A stretch of DNA of 64,000 nt, taken from positions 51,288 to 115,287 of the forward strand of contig CAXBBW010000015.1 of the NCBI GenBank assembly GCA_963974345.1, given 5' to 3'. Source of the DNA: RHLJ01 sp963974345. GTDB lineage: Bacteria; Bacteroidota; Rhodothermia; Balneolales; Balneolaceae. Positions 36,313 through 44,467 of this stretch are shown one piece after another. Position 1 is the stretch's first letter; each line of letters begins with the position of its first letter. The notes beneath the pieces are model-generated. The model searched no databases. It worked only from the letters and a program-made list of their open reading frames with translations, and was not told where the DNA came from. Position numbers and translations under genes: made by a program.

Positions 36313-36632
36313 TTCTCTTCTTTATAATTTTTCATAATGGATTCGAGTTTGTTGAAGCGATCATCCCAGAGTTTCGCAAATGGCTCGATAAATTCAGCCA
36401 CATCCTTCAGTCCCTGTGGATTCAAATGGTAGATCATTTCCCGCCCATTCTGTTCCTGTTCCAGTAGATCACATTCAGTAAGGATCTGAAGATGTTTCGA
36501 AACCGTAGGACGGGAGGAATCAAAATTAGAGGCAATGGTACCTGCTGTCATGGATTGAGTAGCAAGTAGCACCAGAATGGCTCTTCTAGTCGGGTCGGCA
36601 ATAGCCTGAAATACGTCGCGTCTTAAATTCAT
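36309..36632 (-). CDS. ArsR-family transcriptional regulator
   Basis: 107 residues, one winged helix: AIADPTRRAILVLLATQSMTA, then FDSSRPTVSKHLQILTECDLL and the wing EQNGREMIYHLNP. No Cys-rich metal site is seen, so it is of the non-metal kind usually paired with SRPBCC proteins. It leads the cassette. A 16-base perfect palindrome begins 6 bases upstream of its ATG, pointing to autoregulation. Confidence 0.92.
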   Translation of the reverse strand: MNLRRDVFQAIADPTRRAILVLLATQSMTAGTIASNFDSSRPTVSKHLQILTECDLLEQEQNGREMIYHLNPQGLKDVAEFIEPFAKLWDDRFNKLESIMKNYKEEK

Positions 36633-36636
36633 ATGT

Positions 36637-36677
36637 AGTTATTTAGCTAAATAAATATATGTGTAGTTAAATGGCTA
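36637..36677 (-). promoter_or_regulatory. Likely ArsR operator
   Basis: TTATTTAGCTAAATAA at 36639-36654 is a perfect 16-base palindrome. TAGTTATTTAGCTA (36637-36650) recurs as TAGTTAAATGGCTA (36664-36677), 27 bases on. The location, directly before the arsR start codon, fits an autoregulatory site overlapping the promoter. Confidence 0.65.
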
Positions 36678-36717
36678 CGCAAATTAAATTTTTGATACGA
36701 ATTTATTTATTGACTGA

Positions 36718-36729
36718 TTAAGCGCTTAA
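36718..36729. promoter_or_regulatory. Palindrome TTAAGCGCTTAA
   Basis: A perfect 12-base palindrome in the arsR-dapD gap. Its core AAGCGCTT is the same as in two palindromes at 60371 and 62179. It may be a LacI-type operator or chance; no regulator of that family is in the window. Confidence 0.3.
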
Positions 36730-36871
36730 ACTTGGTATTTGGTTTATCCGGTAGGTATCTTTACACCGTTGAAAAGCTGGTTCCTTCAGGCACAAAGGAG
36801 CAAAGGCGCCAAGAATAAATTTTAAAAGGGACTTTGAACCTATGTGCCTTTGTCCCTCTGTAACTCATATA

Positions 36872-37621
36872 ATGACACACGAAGAAATTTTAGATCAACT
36901 CGAAGACGGAGAATTAAGAGCCGCTAACCCTACTGAAGATGGAGGGTGGGAAGCTAATTTAGAAGTTAAAAAAGCAATTTTAGAAGCGTTCAAAAACGGA
37001 GAAAATGCTTCTTACGAAGGTATTTACGAAGGCTTTGTTGATAAGCACAATATGCCTCCTCGATATTTTACTCCTGAAGATGGTGTTCGTTTAGTGCCTG
37101 GCGGTTCTTCAGTACGACGTGGGGCTTATGTAGCTTCTGGAGTCATCATTATGCCACCTGCATATATTAATGTGGGAGCATATGTTGATTCAGGCTCAAT
37201 GGTTGATAGTCATGCTTTAGTAGGTTCATGCGCCCAAATCGGAAAGAATGTGCACTTGTCAGCAGGAGTTCAAATTGGTGGAGTATTAGAGCCAGTAGGA
37301 ATGAGTCCAGTTATTATTGAAGATGATTGTTTCATCGGAGCCGGCGCAGTTATTGTAGAAGGTATTTTAGTTAGAAAAAGAGCGGTGATTGCTCCAGGAG
37401 TTGTGATTTCAAAATCCATTCCGGTATATGATGCGGTAAATGAGGTAATAAGAGAACGAGGTTCTGAAATTCCTGAAGGAGCGGTGGTAATTCCTGGAAG
37501 TCGACCGATGAAAGGAGAGTGGGCTAAAAAAGAAGGACTTTCTATGGCTTGCCCAATAATCGTTAAATACCGTGATGAAAATTCAGATGCTTCGCTAGAA
37601 CTTGAAGATGCGTTGAGATAG
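36872..37621 (+). CDS. dapD: Tetrahydrodipicolinate N-succinyltransferase
   Basis: About 249 residues from the ATG at 36872 (MTHEEILDQLEDGELRAA); the frame is open 30 bases further upstream, but that start lies in repeat-like intergenic DNA. Left-handed beta-helix hexapeptides run through the middle (VNVGAYVDSGSMVDSHALVG-like series, GKNVHLSAGVQIGG, DDCFIGAGAVIVEG). Commits to the succinylase branch of lysine/diaminopimelate synthesis. Separated from dapA by the opposite-strand ArsR cassette, so it may need its own promoter. Fragments of both of its ends occur elsewhere in the window (34810 and 42709). Confidence 0.94.
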   Translation: MTHEEILDQLEDGELRAANPTEDGGWEANLEVKKAILEAFKNGENASYEGIYEGFVDKHNMPPRYFTPEDGVRLVPGGSSVRRGAYVASGVIIMPPAYINVGAYVDSGSMVDSHALVGSCAQIGKNVHLSAGVQIGGVLEPVGMSPVIIEDDCFIGAGAVIVEGILVRKRAVIAPGVVISKSIPVYDAVNEVIRERGSEIPEGAVVIPGSRPMKGEWAKKEGLSMACPIIVKYRDENSDASLELEDALR

Positions 37622-37645
37622 AAATGGGGAGAGGTTGCCAAGGGA

Positions 37646-37672
37646 AGACGCACATTAATGTAATGTGCGTCT
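37646..37672. repeat. Perfect palindrome after dapD
   Basis: AGACGCACATTA and its exact complement, separated by three bases, lie between the convergent dapD and GH43 genes, followed by CTCTAC and no strong T run. It may act as a bidirectional terminator, or be one of the AGACGC-type palindromes found dispersed in several phyla. Confidence 0.7.
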
Positions 37673-37695
37673 CTACTTAATACTAAAGGGTATTT

Positions 37696-39156
37696 TTAAT
37701 TATCCTTAAAATTCCATTTAGAATTGTCACTGTTCATATCAAATTCTCCCAGCGTTGGAGTACTGTCTCCAATTGAGATTAACGCCAGTTTTTTGTTTGA
37801 ACCGGGGATTGATTTAGGCATAATTCTGTAAGTTCCATCCGTCAACTGGTCGATACGCCAGAGTTGCTCGGGCGCTCCAGTAAATTCTGGAACCGTTACT
37901 AACTCAGCATCTGCCGTTGCAGTTAATGCCCGTTCAGTTCCTTCGATTACTATTTTATATGATGGAGTTCCAAGAAAACCTGGCTCATCTTCAACAGCTG
38001 TTATAGTCCATCTTTGATGGGGGCGAGCTATGTAGTCTCCGTTTCTTACATCTATGTTACCTGTTGGCCAGGTATCAATAACATCAGACAATTGCTGAGA
38101 AGCAACTGGTTCCGACTCTGCATCAGGATTATTTCTGAAATACCCCCATGAGTATGCGCGAGGAACTCTTACAAAATCAACCACTAATTCCAAGCCATAG
38201 CCTCGTCGCTCAGATTCAATTTGATAGGTGCCATTTTTTAGATTTTCCCCAGCTTCAGGCCAACCATTGTCCCACAATAATGGCTTGATGGCTAATACAC
38301 TACGTCCGCTACGGTCTAAATCGGCTTCGTAATGCAGGGACACTTTTTCTACGCCTTCTTCAAGGATTACACGACCAAAATGACCTGCTCCGTTTGTTCT
38401 TCCGCCGCCAGATGAAATCACCATTTTGGCACCACCTCTAAGCATGTCTCTTCCCATATTATCAACATAAGGACCGGTTACATTTTTTGAGCGTCCCACG
38501 ATAATGTTGTAGGTTGAGTTCGCGCCATCACAGCAGGTACCGTGTGTTGCAAGCAGATAATACCATCCATCACGATACTCTAAATCGGTAGCTTCGCAAT
38601 CAATAGCGATATCGATGGCTTGATTTCCTTCCACTCGTGCTCCGGTTTTTGGATCAAGTTCCACAAGACGGATGTTTCCAAAATAGGTACCATAAGACAT
38701 CCATAAACGTCCAGTAGTTGGGTCTAATAATAGTCCCGGATCAATCGCATCATTGTCTTCCATATTCTTAGATTCAGCCACCTGAATTGGCTCTGAATAT
38801 TCAAAATCAGGAGAATTCGGATCAAGCGTTTTGTTCCACATTGTATTTATTCTACCATCATGTCCACCTCCTAATCCACCACCGGTAACTCCATAAGCAA
38901 TTAGGTATCTATCACCAATTTTTATCGCATCAGGAGCAGCTCCGCCCCCTGGGCGCACTCCGCCACCATTCCAGGTCCATCCATCTTCGGAGATTAATCC
39001 GCCTCCGCCAGTGCCGAAGGTATAATATTTCCCGTCAGATTTCATGATGGTTGATGGATCATGAATGTATGGATTACCAACTTGTGCCGTTGCTGTACCG
39101 GCCAGCATCACAAGGAATAAGGCTCCTACAGTTAATTTTTGAATATTAAATTTCAT
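37696..39156 (-). CDS. Secreted GH43-like glycosidase with C-terminal lectin-like domain
   Basis: 486 residues from Met at 39156, which gives a clean signal peptide ending AGTATAQ; the frame is open to 39207 but that extension is not signal-like. GH43 beta-propeller marks: NPYIHDPSTIMKSDGKYY (catalytic base Asp), EDNDAIDPGLLLD, and DCEATDLEYRDGWYYLL (acid Glu). Residues after about 330 are beta-rich with repeated Q-x-W-like strands (HQRWTITAVED, PEQLWRIDQL), probably a ricin-type carbohydrate-binding domain. Likely acts on arabinan/xylan side chains; last gene of the GH9 operon. Confidence 0.85.
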   Translation of the reverse strand: MKFNIQKLTVGALFLVMLAGTATAQVGNPYIHDPSTIMKSDGKYYTFGTGGGGLISEDGWTWNGGGVRPGGGAAPDAIKIGDRYLIAYGVTGGGLGGGHDGRINTMWNKTLDPNSPDFEYSEPIQVAESKNMEDNDAIDPGLLLDPTTGRLWMSYGTYFGNIRLVELDPKTGARVEGNQAIDIAIDCEATDLEYRDGWYYLLATHGTCCDGANSTYNIIVGRSKNVTGPYVDNMGRDMLRGGAKMVISSGGGRTNGAGHFGRVILEEGVEKVSLHYEADLDRSGRSVLAIKPLLWDNGWPEAGENLKNGTYQIESERRGYGLELVVDFVRVPRAYSWGYFRNNPDAESEPVASQQLSDVIDTWPTGNIDVRNGDYIARPHQRWTITAVEDEPGFLGTPSYKIVIEGTERALTATADAELVTVPEFTGAPEQLWRIDQLTDGTYRIMPKSIPGSNKKLALISIGDSTPTLGEFDMNSDNSKWNFKDN

Positions 39157-39199
39157 CAGTAAATAAATGTTTAAAATTGATATTAAAGAAGAACTCATT

Positions 39200-39934
39200 T
39201 TATTCATAAGTAATGGTCAGGTTTTTAATCGGTTCTCCTTGTTCATCAAGAAAACGAACACAGAAATCACTCATTCCAGGTCCGTTAATTACCACTCCGC
39301 GAATGATATTTTTTCCTTTATTAAGCGTTAGACGCTCAGAGACTACATCATCCATTACCATACGCCGGTCGCCCGAAAGTAAAGCTGCTTCTTCTCCATT
39401 CAGCCACCACATAGATGCTGAATTTGATCCAACAGCCATTCTAACATTTTCCATTTCCTGCGGGCTGTTAACCACAGTTACCGACCAGAAAAGGACCCCG
39501 TAAATCTGTTTTTCTAAGCCAAAAGCGAAACGAAATAATTTCACATTAAAATTAGTGCTCTCAAGTGCATGCCATTGAAGTTCCTGATCTCCGACTGTAA
39601 CCATGTCTCCATGTTCCGGAACCATCGTAAACTGATTTTCGAAATACAAAGTATCGAATGCATTTCTAAGGTAGCTATCTGTAAAGACAGTATTGGTTCG
39701 GTTCGGTTTGTCAATGGGTTCTAAAAGTAACCACCGTTGAATGAACCCATCCGGATCGGGAGTCATTGTTTTTGTTGTTGCTTCAGTGAAGTAGGGAGCA
39801 ATAGTTCTTTCAACGTCAAGGTTTTCGGCATAATCAGCTTGTCGCTGCGCATAAGCAGAATTGCTGCTTAATCCAAGACCTGCAAACATTAAGAAAGCTA
39901 TTGCTAGCGGCCACGTTTTGCGTTTATTTCTCAT
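39200..39934 (-). CDS. Secreted beta-jelly-roll protein of the glycan operon
   Basis: 244 residues with a signal peptide (cut near SAYAQ). The body is a galactose-binding-like domain, recognisable from MAVGSNSASMWWLNGEEA, VMDDVVSERLTLNKGKN and IIRGVVINGPGMSDFCVRF, a pattern seen in carbohydrate-active proteins whose other part binds or cleaves sugar. No catalytic centre recognised. Between GH9 (92 bases upstream) and GH43 on the same strand. Confidence 0.75.
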   Translation of the reverse strand: MRNKRKTWPLAIAFLMFAGLGLSSNSAYAQRQADYAENLDVERTIAPYFTEATTKTMTPDPDGFIQRWLLLEPIDKPNRTNTVFTDSYLRNAFDTLYFENQFTMVPEHGDMVTVGDQELQWHALESTNFNVKLFRFAFGLEKQIYGVLFWSVTVVNSPQEMENVRMAVGSNSASMWWLNGEEAALLSGDRRMVMDDVVSERLTLNKGKNIIRGVVINGPGMSDFCVRFLDEQGEPIKNLTITYE

Positions 39935-40025
39935 AGTTAGTTATATCCAGTTGGTTAGTAATGTTTTTTAAAAAATTTTAGCTTTTAATACTATATTAGT
40001 AGTCTATTATTTGGGTGATAAGATA

Positions 40026-42566
40026 TCAATGCTTAATCATGTCCTGAAACGCGTGGCCAAAGATCAGGTAGGCGGTGTTTCCACCGATAGTGCCTTCATT
40101 TTGTCCCCATAGGAAAGGCCAGTCGTCGTAATTTTCAAAATGATCTGGTTGTCTGAATAATAAACCGGGGGCAACATTCCCTGGAATAAAAGAGAAATCA
40201 GCTCTGTTATTCCCATAGAACACTTCTTTAGGACGAACTGCACCCAGCGTAGCCACTAATGAGTAATTATGATAAGGATGATTTCCAAATAACCAGCCGG
40301 TTGCTTTGAAAGCATGACTTGCATCAATTATATCAGGAAAGTATTTATTAGCGAAGGTGATGGTAGTTCCGAATCCCACAATTCCACCAGCTCCCGCCCA
40401 GTTTCCTAATCCAATTGGAACTCCATAGGGATTATTTTCTTCAAGCTCGATTATATATTCCTTGTATTCTTCCACATATGGACGGAGATTTTCCTTGTAT
40501 TTATTGTCCATGTAAGGAATGGCTTCGAGCGCAGTTACTATCCCGAAGTTCACATTACGATCTAAAACCGACCATAAAAGTTCCAGATATTTATCAGCGT
40601 ATTCTTGCTCTTCAGTTGTAATATATAACTGAAGATTAGTACCCATATCGCCGATTGCACTCCACCAACCAAAGTTATTATTAGTGCTTTCTTCTGCTGC
40701 AAGTAATTCGTTTGCTTCTTTAAGCAGGCGTCGGGATTGCACCAAAGCTCTTTCAGCAAGATCATCATTATACCCCTTTAGCGCCCGGCTTGCAGCTGCA
40801 AAGGTCATTGCGGCTCTTAAATCAAGACTAGGACTGCGGGTTGTAAATGCCCACATATCATCTTTAACCCCACTCGATTTGCCATCGGGTGCAATTTCAT
40901 AAGAACCAAGTTCTGGATTATATGGAAGTCCGTCGGTAAGGGAGGCAGCATCACCAAGGTGATGGTAATTATCGAGTACAGAGTTAGAGAGCGCGTCTGA
41001 CATATGACCGATAATTTCAGCTTGTGCAATCAAATTCAACATGCCATGTTCAATATACTGCAACACATCGGGTGTTCCGTCGGGCCGATGAATATCAACA
41101 TATCTTTGTTCCTGATCTATGAAGGTCTGATCACGTTGAGGTTTAAAATATTCCCAAGCTTGCACAAAATTTTCAACTACAGAAATATTCGATCCTGTTT
41201 CAATATCAAAATCCCCTGCATCGAAGAATCCACCTATATTTAATCCAGGGATAGTTTCATAAGGTTCGAAATCTGTTTCAGTTTCAGGCCCTTGGGCGTG
41301 CAAGTCAAAGTGATCTGTATTGGTTGGTGCCTGAAGATAACCTTCTTTAAACGGCTCGCCATGCCATACGCGGTAAGCCTGATTTACAAACATATGATTC
41401 ATGTGGATTGGCACCCAAATGTCGTTGGTGGCATCCGTAATTTTATCATACACATTGTCTTGTATGATGAAGTGGTTTGTTTTATGATCACCATACTTAA
41501 TGAAGTATATGCCGGGAGTATTCACCGAAGAGAAATCAAATTTCACATAATGGTATTTGTAGTAATCTCCCCAAGAAACAACATCGCCATTGAAAACCTC
41601 AGAAATGCTACCATCTTGATTAATTTTATGTATAGAAGCTGTTGAAAGAGGTGTATCTTTTTTGTCCAGCTCGATAACAGAGACTTTATTCTGAGAAGGC
41701 AGGTATCCAACCTGGGAAAAGCCGATGTTTGGTTCTCTAACCCAACCTTCTACTGCGTTTGGCCCAATAGTCCAGCTTAGTACTTTTCCAGTTTTTCCAG
41801 CCGGAAGAATGCTACGAACTACAAACCATCCGTTTTGTGCCAGAATACGACCATCGAATAGCATCAGATCAGAATCCTGTGAAGTAATTTTAACCATACG
41901 AGTAGGTTCATCTGGAGCGATTATCAGGCTTCTGCCCGTTTCGAGAGGAAGTGGATCTATAAACTCACCGGTATCTCTGTCGTCAGAAGTAACATATCCT
42001 TTGTACTGCTTAAGTTTTTCACTATTCGGTTTAGTTACCGTATTTCCAACCACATATTTAGGAAATAAGTTAATTCTTCCATCCATTAAATAGGTTTTGT
42101 TCCAATACTGAGAAGGAAGGAATTCAAGGTTAAATCCCGCATCGCCTTCGAGTTCCTCAGGAATTGGTTCATTAAGGTACACGGATATTTCAACTCCTTT
42201 GCCTTTTGCAGTTACTACTACACGAGAATTGAAATCATAATCTTCATATCTCAACATAGCCTCAATAGTTTTCGAGTCTTCATTTACAACTCGGTTTGAA
42301 ATATCAGGTACTAAATCCCATTGCTCTGGAGTATTGGTTAATCTGATTGCACCACCTTGAACAGTTCTGACTCCGTGATGAATAATTTCAATACCGGCAT
42401 TCTTTTCATCGTTAAATCCTCCTGTAAAAAGGTTACTATACACTAGTATATTGACGCCTTGGGTCTCGAAATACTCAAGATCATTGAGTATCAAATCTTG
42501 ACTCCAAACATCCGTATTGATTGTTAAGAGTAGTACGATAAGGGGTAAAATGGGTAGTTTTTTCAT
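40026..42566 (-). CDS. Secreted GH9 glycosidase (endoglucanase-like) with N-terminal Ig domain
   Basis: 846 residues, signal peptide ending DVWSQ. Residues about 280-380 are a CelD_N Ig-like domain (NIGFSQVGYLP ... GIYFIKYGDHKTNHFII). The catalytic (alpha/alpha)6 barrel has GGFFDAGDFD (nucleophile-activating Asp pair) and NEGTIGGNTAYLI (acid Glu), plus WLFGNHPYHNYSLV in place of the usual GxNP loop. The N-terminal 270 residues form an extra beta domain. Likely cleaves beta-1,4-glucan or mixed-linkage glucan outside the cell. First gene of the three-gene operon. Dense in G+C compared with the 43-46 kb genes. Confidence 0.88.
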   Translation of the reverse strand: MKKLPILPLIVLLLTINTDVWSQDLILNDLEYFETQGVNILVYSNLFTGGFNDEKNAGIEIIHHGVRTVQGGAIRLTNTPEQWDLVPDISNRVVNEDSKTIEAMLRYEDYDFNSRVVVTAKGKGVEISVYLNEPIPEELEGDAGFNLEFLPSQYWNKTYLMDGRINLFPKYVVGNTVTKPNSEKLKQYKGYVTSDDRDTGEFIDPLPLETGRSLIIAPDEPTRMVKITSQDSDLMLFDGRILAQNGWFVVRSILPAGKTGKVLSWTIGPNAVEGWVREPNIGFSQVGYLPSQNKVSVIELDKKDTPLSTASIHKINQDGSISEVFNGDVVSWGDYYKYHYVKFDFSSVNTPGIYFIKYGDHKTNHFIIQDNVYDKITDATNDIWVPIHMNHMFVNQAYRVWHGEPFKEGYLQAPTNTDHFDLHAQGPETETDFEPYETIPGLNIGGFFDAGDFDIETGSNISVVENFVQAWEYFKPQRDQTFIDQEQRYVDIHRPDGTPDVLQYIEHGMLNLIAQAEIIGHMSDALSNSVLDNYHHLGDAASLTDGLPYNPELGSYEIAPDGKSSGVKDDMWAFTTRSPSLDLRAAMTFAAASRALKGYNDDLAERALVQSRRLLKEANELLAAEESTNNNFGWWSAIGDMGTNLQLYITTEEQEYADKYLELLWSVLDRNVNFGIVTALEAIPYMDNKYKENLRPYVEEYKEYIIELEENNPYGVPIGLGNWAGAGGIVGFGTTITFANKYFPDIIDASHAFKATGWLFGNHPYHNYSLVATLGAVRPKEVFYGNNRADFSFIPGNVAPGLLFRQPDHFENYDDWPFLWGQNEGTIGGNTAYLIFGHAFQDMIKH

Positions 42567-42708
42567 CTTTATTGAAAATATTTTGTAGTCAAGTTATGTC
42601 TGAGCACGATAAGTGTTACTAAGACATTTATGAATACAATAGGAATAAAAAATTATAATACAAACTTCAGCTTTTTTGTAAAGGGTATAGACAAACTACT
42701 TGAAAAAA

Positions 42709-42759
42709 CGAGATGCTGATTCTGATGCATCGCTTAAATTAGAAGATTCACTCCGATAA
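42709..42759 (+). pseudogene. 3' remnant of a dapD gene
   Basis: The plus strand reads R-D-A-D-S-D-A-S-L-K-L-E-D-S-L-R-stop; the true dapD end (37571-37621) reads R-D-E-N-S-D-A-S-L-E-L-E-D-A-L-R-stop: 12 of 16 residues identical, 35 of 51 bases by my count, with many synonymous differences. The similarity fades 2-4 codons further upstream. It is thus a diverged copy of the dapD tail, on the same strand, 5.1 kb downstream and just behind the GH9 promoter region. Confidence 0.8.
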
Positions 42760-42912
42760 AAAGTCACTGTAAATTTTATATAAGTTAGATAATTAGTTGA
42801 CCTTTTTAGTCGCTCAGAGTGGAGCAAAGAATCAATAATGGGCATATTAAACAGATATGTAGATTTATCACGATCTCTCTGTAAAAGAGAGAATAATCGC
42901 TAAGACTTAGAT

Positions 42913-43122
42913 GTCATTACGGGCTTGACCCCGAATCTGTAAGGTGTGGAAAGTTTATGGTCTAATTAATAAATCAAAGCCCACAGATCCTGAAACAAGT
43001 TCAGGATTGTAGATGTCAGGTTATTCATTGACAGACTTATAGATTCTTATAAAGGCAACAGGCGTTGTTCATGCTCTAGATTCCCACCCAATCTACCGAG
43101 AGGCAGGCTTCGTGGGAATGAC
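42913..43122. repeat. Cluster of REP-like palindromes
   Basis: The gap 42567-43489 has no gene apart from the dapD remnant. It holds: GTCATTACGGGCTTGACCCC at 42913 with the flank AATCT; the palindrome ATCCTGAA-ACAAG-TTCAGGAT near 42988; CAACAGGCGTTG at 43056-43067; and a minus-strand REP unit at 43073-43122 (GTCATTCCCAC ... GTGGGAATCTAGAGC, with a longer loop). The same CAACxGGCGTTG-plus-REP pair occurs at 48870-48916. Confidence 0.75.
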
Positions 43123-43175
43123 AAGCTTTGGAGTAGCTTGTCTAACCTTATCCTAACTTACTTAACTACAGATAT

Positions 43176-43340
43176 GTCATTTCTGCGAAGGCAGAAATCT
43201 AGAGCAAGAAAAAGAGTTCGAAAACGAGCTGTTTAGAATCATCGCCCTTCGGCAAGCTCAGGGCGCTGAATGATTGGAACCTCAAATATACATATCAGTT
43301 TTACTCAACAAGATACTTGGGTGTGTGAGGCTCATTTATA
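43176..43340 (+). repeat. Dispersed repeat, copy A (with copy B at 51691)
   Basis: About 165 bases that align by eye with 51691-51860: start GTCAT and a 7-base stem with GAAG loop, then AATCTAGAGC, GAGCTGTTTAGA, the palindrome CGCCCTTCGGCAAGCTCAGG, TGAATGATT, ATACTTGGGTG and GAGGCTCATTTATAC. The first stem differs between copies (TTTCTGC here, TTCCCAC there), but both arms changed together. Just upstream, 43147-43167 is the reverse complement of 51642-51662 with few mismatches. Confidence 0.85.
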
Positions 43341-43489
43341 CCTAAAACTAATGCCAGCGAACACTAGTATATTCCTAATATGTGACAGAGCGAAGGTCTG
43401 AACTAGGGGGTAATGCACGCCAACGGTTTTGTAAATGGTACGAATACCAAAAGCTATGCACTGGTCACTTTTTGTAAGCCGTTTTAAGT

Positions 43490-44065
43490 TTATCTAAATT
43501 GTTTGGGTTTTAAATTCTTACTTGCCTCTTCTGCGATTTCTAGAATTCTTTTTTGTCTTGTTTCTTTTCTTTTTGCAGAAAGCACCCAATACAATAGAAT
43601 CTTTTTCGCAGACTTACTAAGACTTTCAAAATATTCCATTGAACCTTTATGATTTGTAAGTTCCAGTTTTAAGTCTTCTGGAACTACTAGGTTTTCAACC
43701 CCGTCTAAAAATGTCCAAGAACCATTTTCTTTTGCAATTTCGATGCTATTATAACCTTCTTCTTCCATCAGTCCTTGGTCAATTAAGGTTTTTACTTTGT
43801 CCTTATTTATCTTAGACCAATTACTTTTTGCTTTTCGTTTGCTGAAATACTGCTTGTACTTTTCTTCATCTATGGGCCTCTTTGTACTATCAATCCATCC
43901 AAAACAAAGTGCAATATCAACTGATTCACTCCAACTTAGGTTATGTCTTGGAGACTTCTTTTTATAAAAAATAACCCAAACTGCATCTTTACTCTTATGG
44001 TTTAATTCGAGCCATTTTCTCCAATCTTTTTTGTTCTTAGGACTAAAATCTTCAACATCTTTCAT
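43490..44065 (-). CDS. OmdA/YdeI-family protein
   Basis: 191 residues. KDWRKWLELNHKSKDAVWVIFYKKK, here recognised from WLELNHKSKDAVWVIFYK, together with ESVDIALCFGWIDS and YFSKRKAKSNWSKIN are the signature of the OmpD-associated/bacteriocin-protection (OmdA) family. Mechanism unknown. Marked AT-rich composition and an isolated position, next to a structured intergenic element, suggest a mobile accessory gene. Not closely similar to the YdeI protein at 34851. Confidence 0.88.
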   Translation of the reverse strand: MKDVEDFSPKNKKDWRKWLELNHKSKDAVWVIFYKKKSPRHNLSWSESVDIALCFGWIDSTKRPIDEEKYKQYFSKRKAKSNWSKINKDKVKTLIDQGLMEEEGYNSIEIAKENGSWTFLDGVENLVVPEDLKLELTNHKGSMEYFESLSKSAKKILLYWVLSAKRKETRQKRILEIAEEASKNLKPKQFR

Positions 44066-44083
44066 AAGCTATTTAATGGTTTG

Positions 44084-44467
44084 CTACATTTCTGTTTGTA
44101 GCCAATTATTTCTAGTCTTTTTTTTGAGTAAAAATATTCCAAAGACAAGAATGATAATACTTATAATCATACCCTGAATACCTAATTGTTGTTGTAAATG
44201 GTTTTCTGTTAATGGCTTTACAAAGTGATTTAGAACTCCAATTACTATTCTTAAAATTGACCATATAATTAAAGAGATTGCCCAAATTTTTATAATAATA
44301 TTATGATATTTGGTTTTATCTCTTGTTAATAAAAAACTAACTGTAATTGCTAAAGCAAGAATTATTGGCAGATAACTTCCAATGATAGCGTAAAAAATTC
44401 CTTTCGCTAAAAACGCAATTAATGATCCGAATAAAATAAAGAAGTATAGATCAGCTTTTTTAATCAT
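44084..44467 (-). CDS. Four-helix membrane protein, hypothetical
   Basis: 127 residues with about four membrane helices (FFILFGSLIAFLAKGIFYAI, LPIILALAITVSFLL, IIIKIWAISLIIWSILRIV, GMIISIIILVFGIFLL). No family recognised. Its start overlaps the end of the M28 peptidase gene by 8 bases, so it is probably translated with it. Very AT-rich. Confidence 0.7.
   Translation of the reverse strand: MIKKADLYFFILFGSLIAFLAKGIFYAIIGSYLPIILALAITVSFLLTRDKTKYHNIIIKIWAISLIIWSILRIVIGVLNHFVKPLTENHLQQQLGIQGMIISIIILVFGIFLLKKKTRNNWLQTEM

Noticed and set aside
37270..37653. 127-codon minus-strand frame opposite dapD
   Set aside because: Antisense shadow of the beta-helix repeats of dapD, with Ser/Pro/Thr-rich translation typical of shadows.
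42829..42900. Short 21-codon frame MGILNRYVDL in the repeat region
   Set aside because: No ribosome site and no similarity recognised; chance frame in intergenic DNA.
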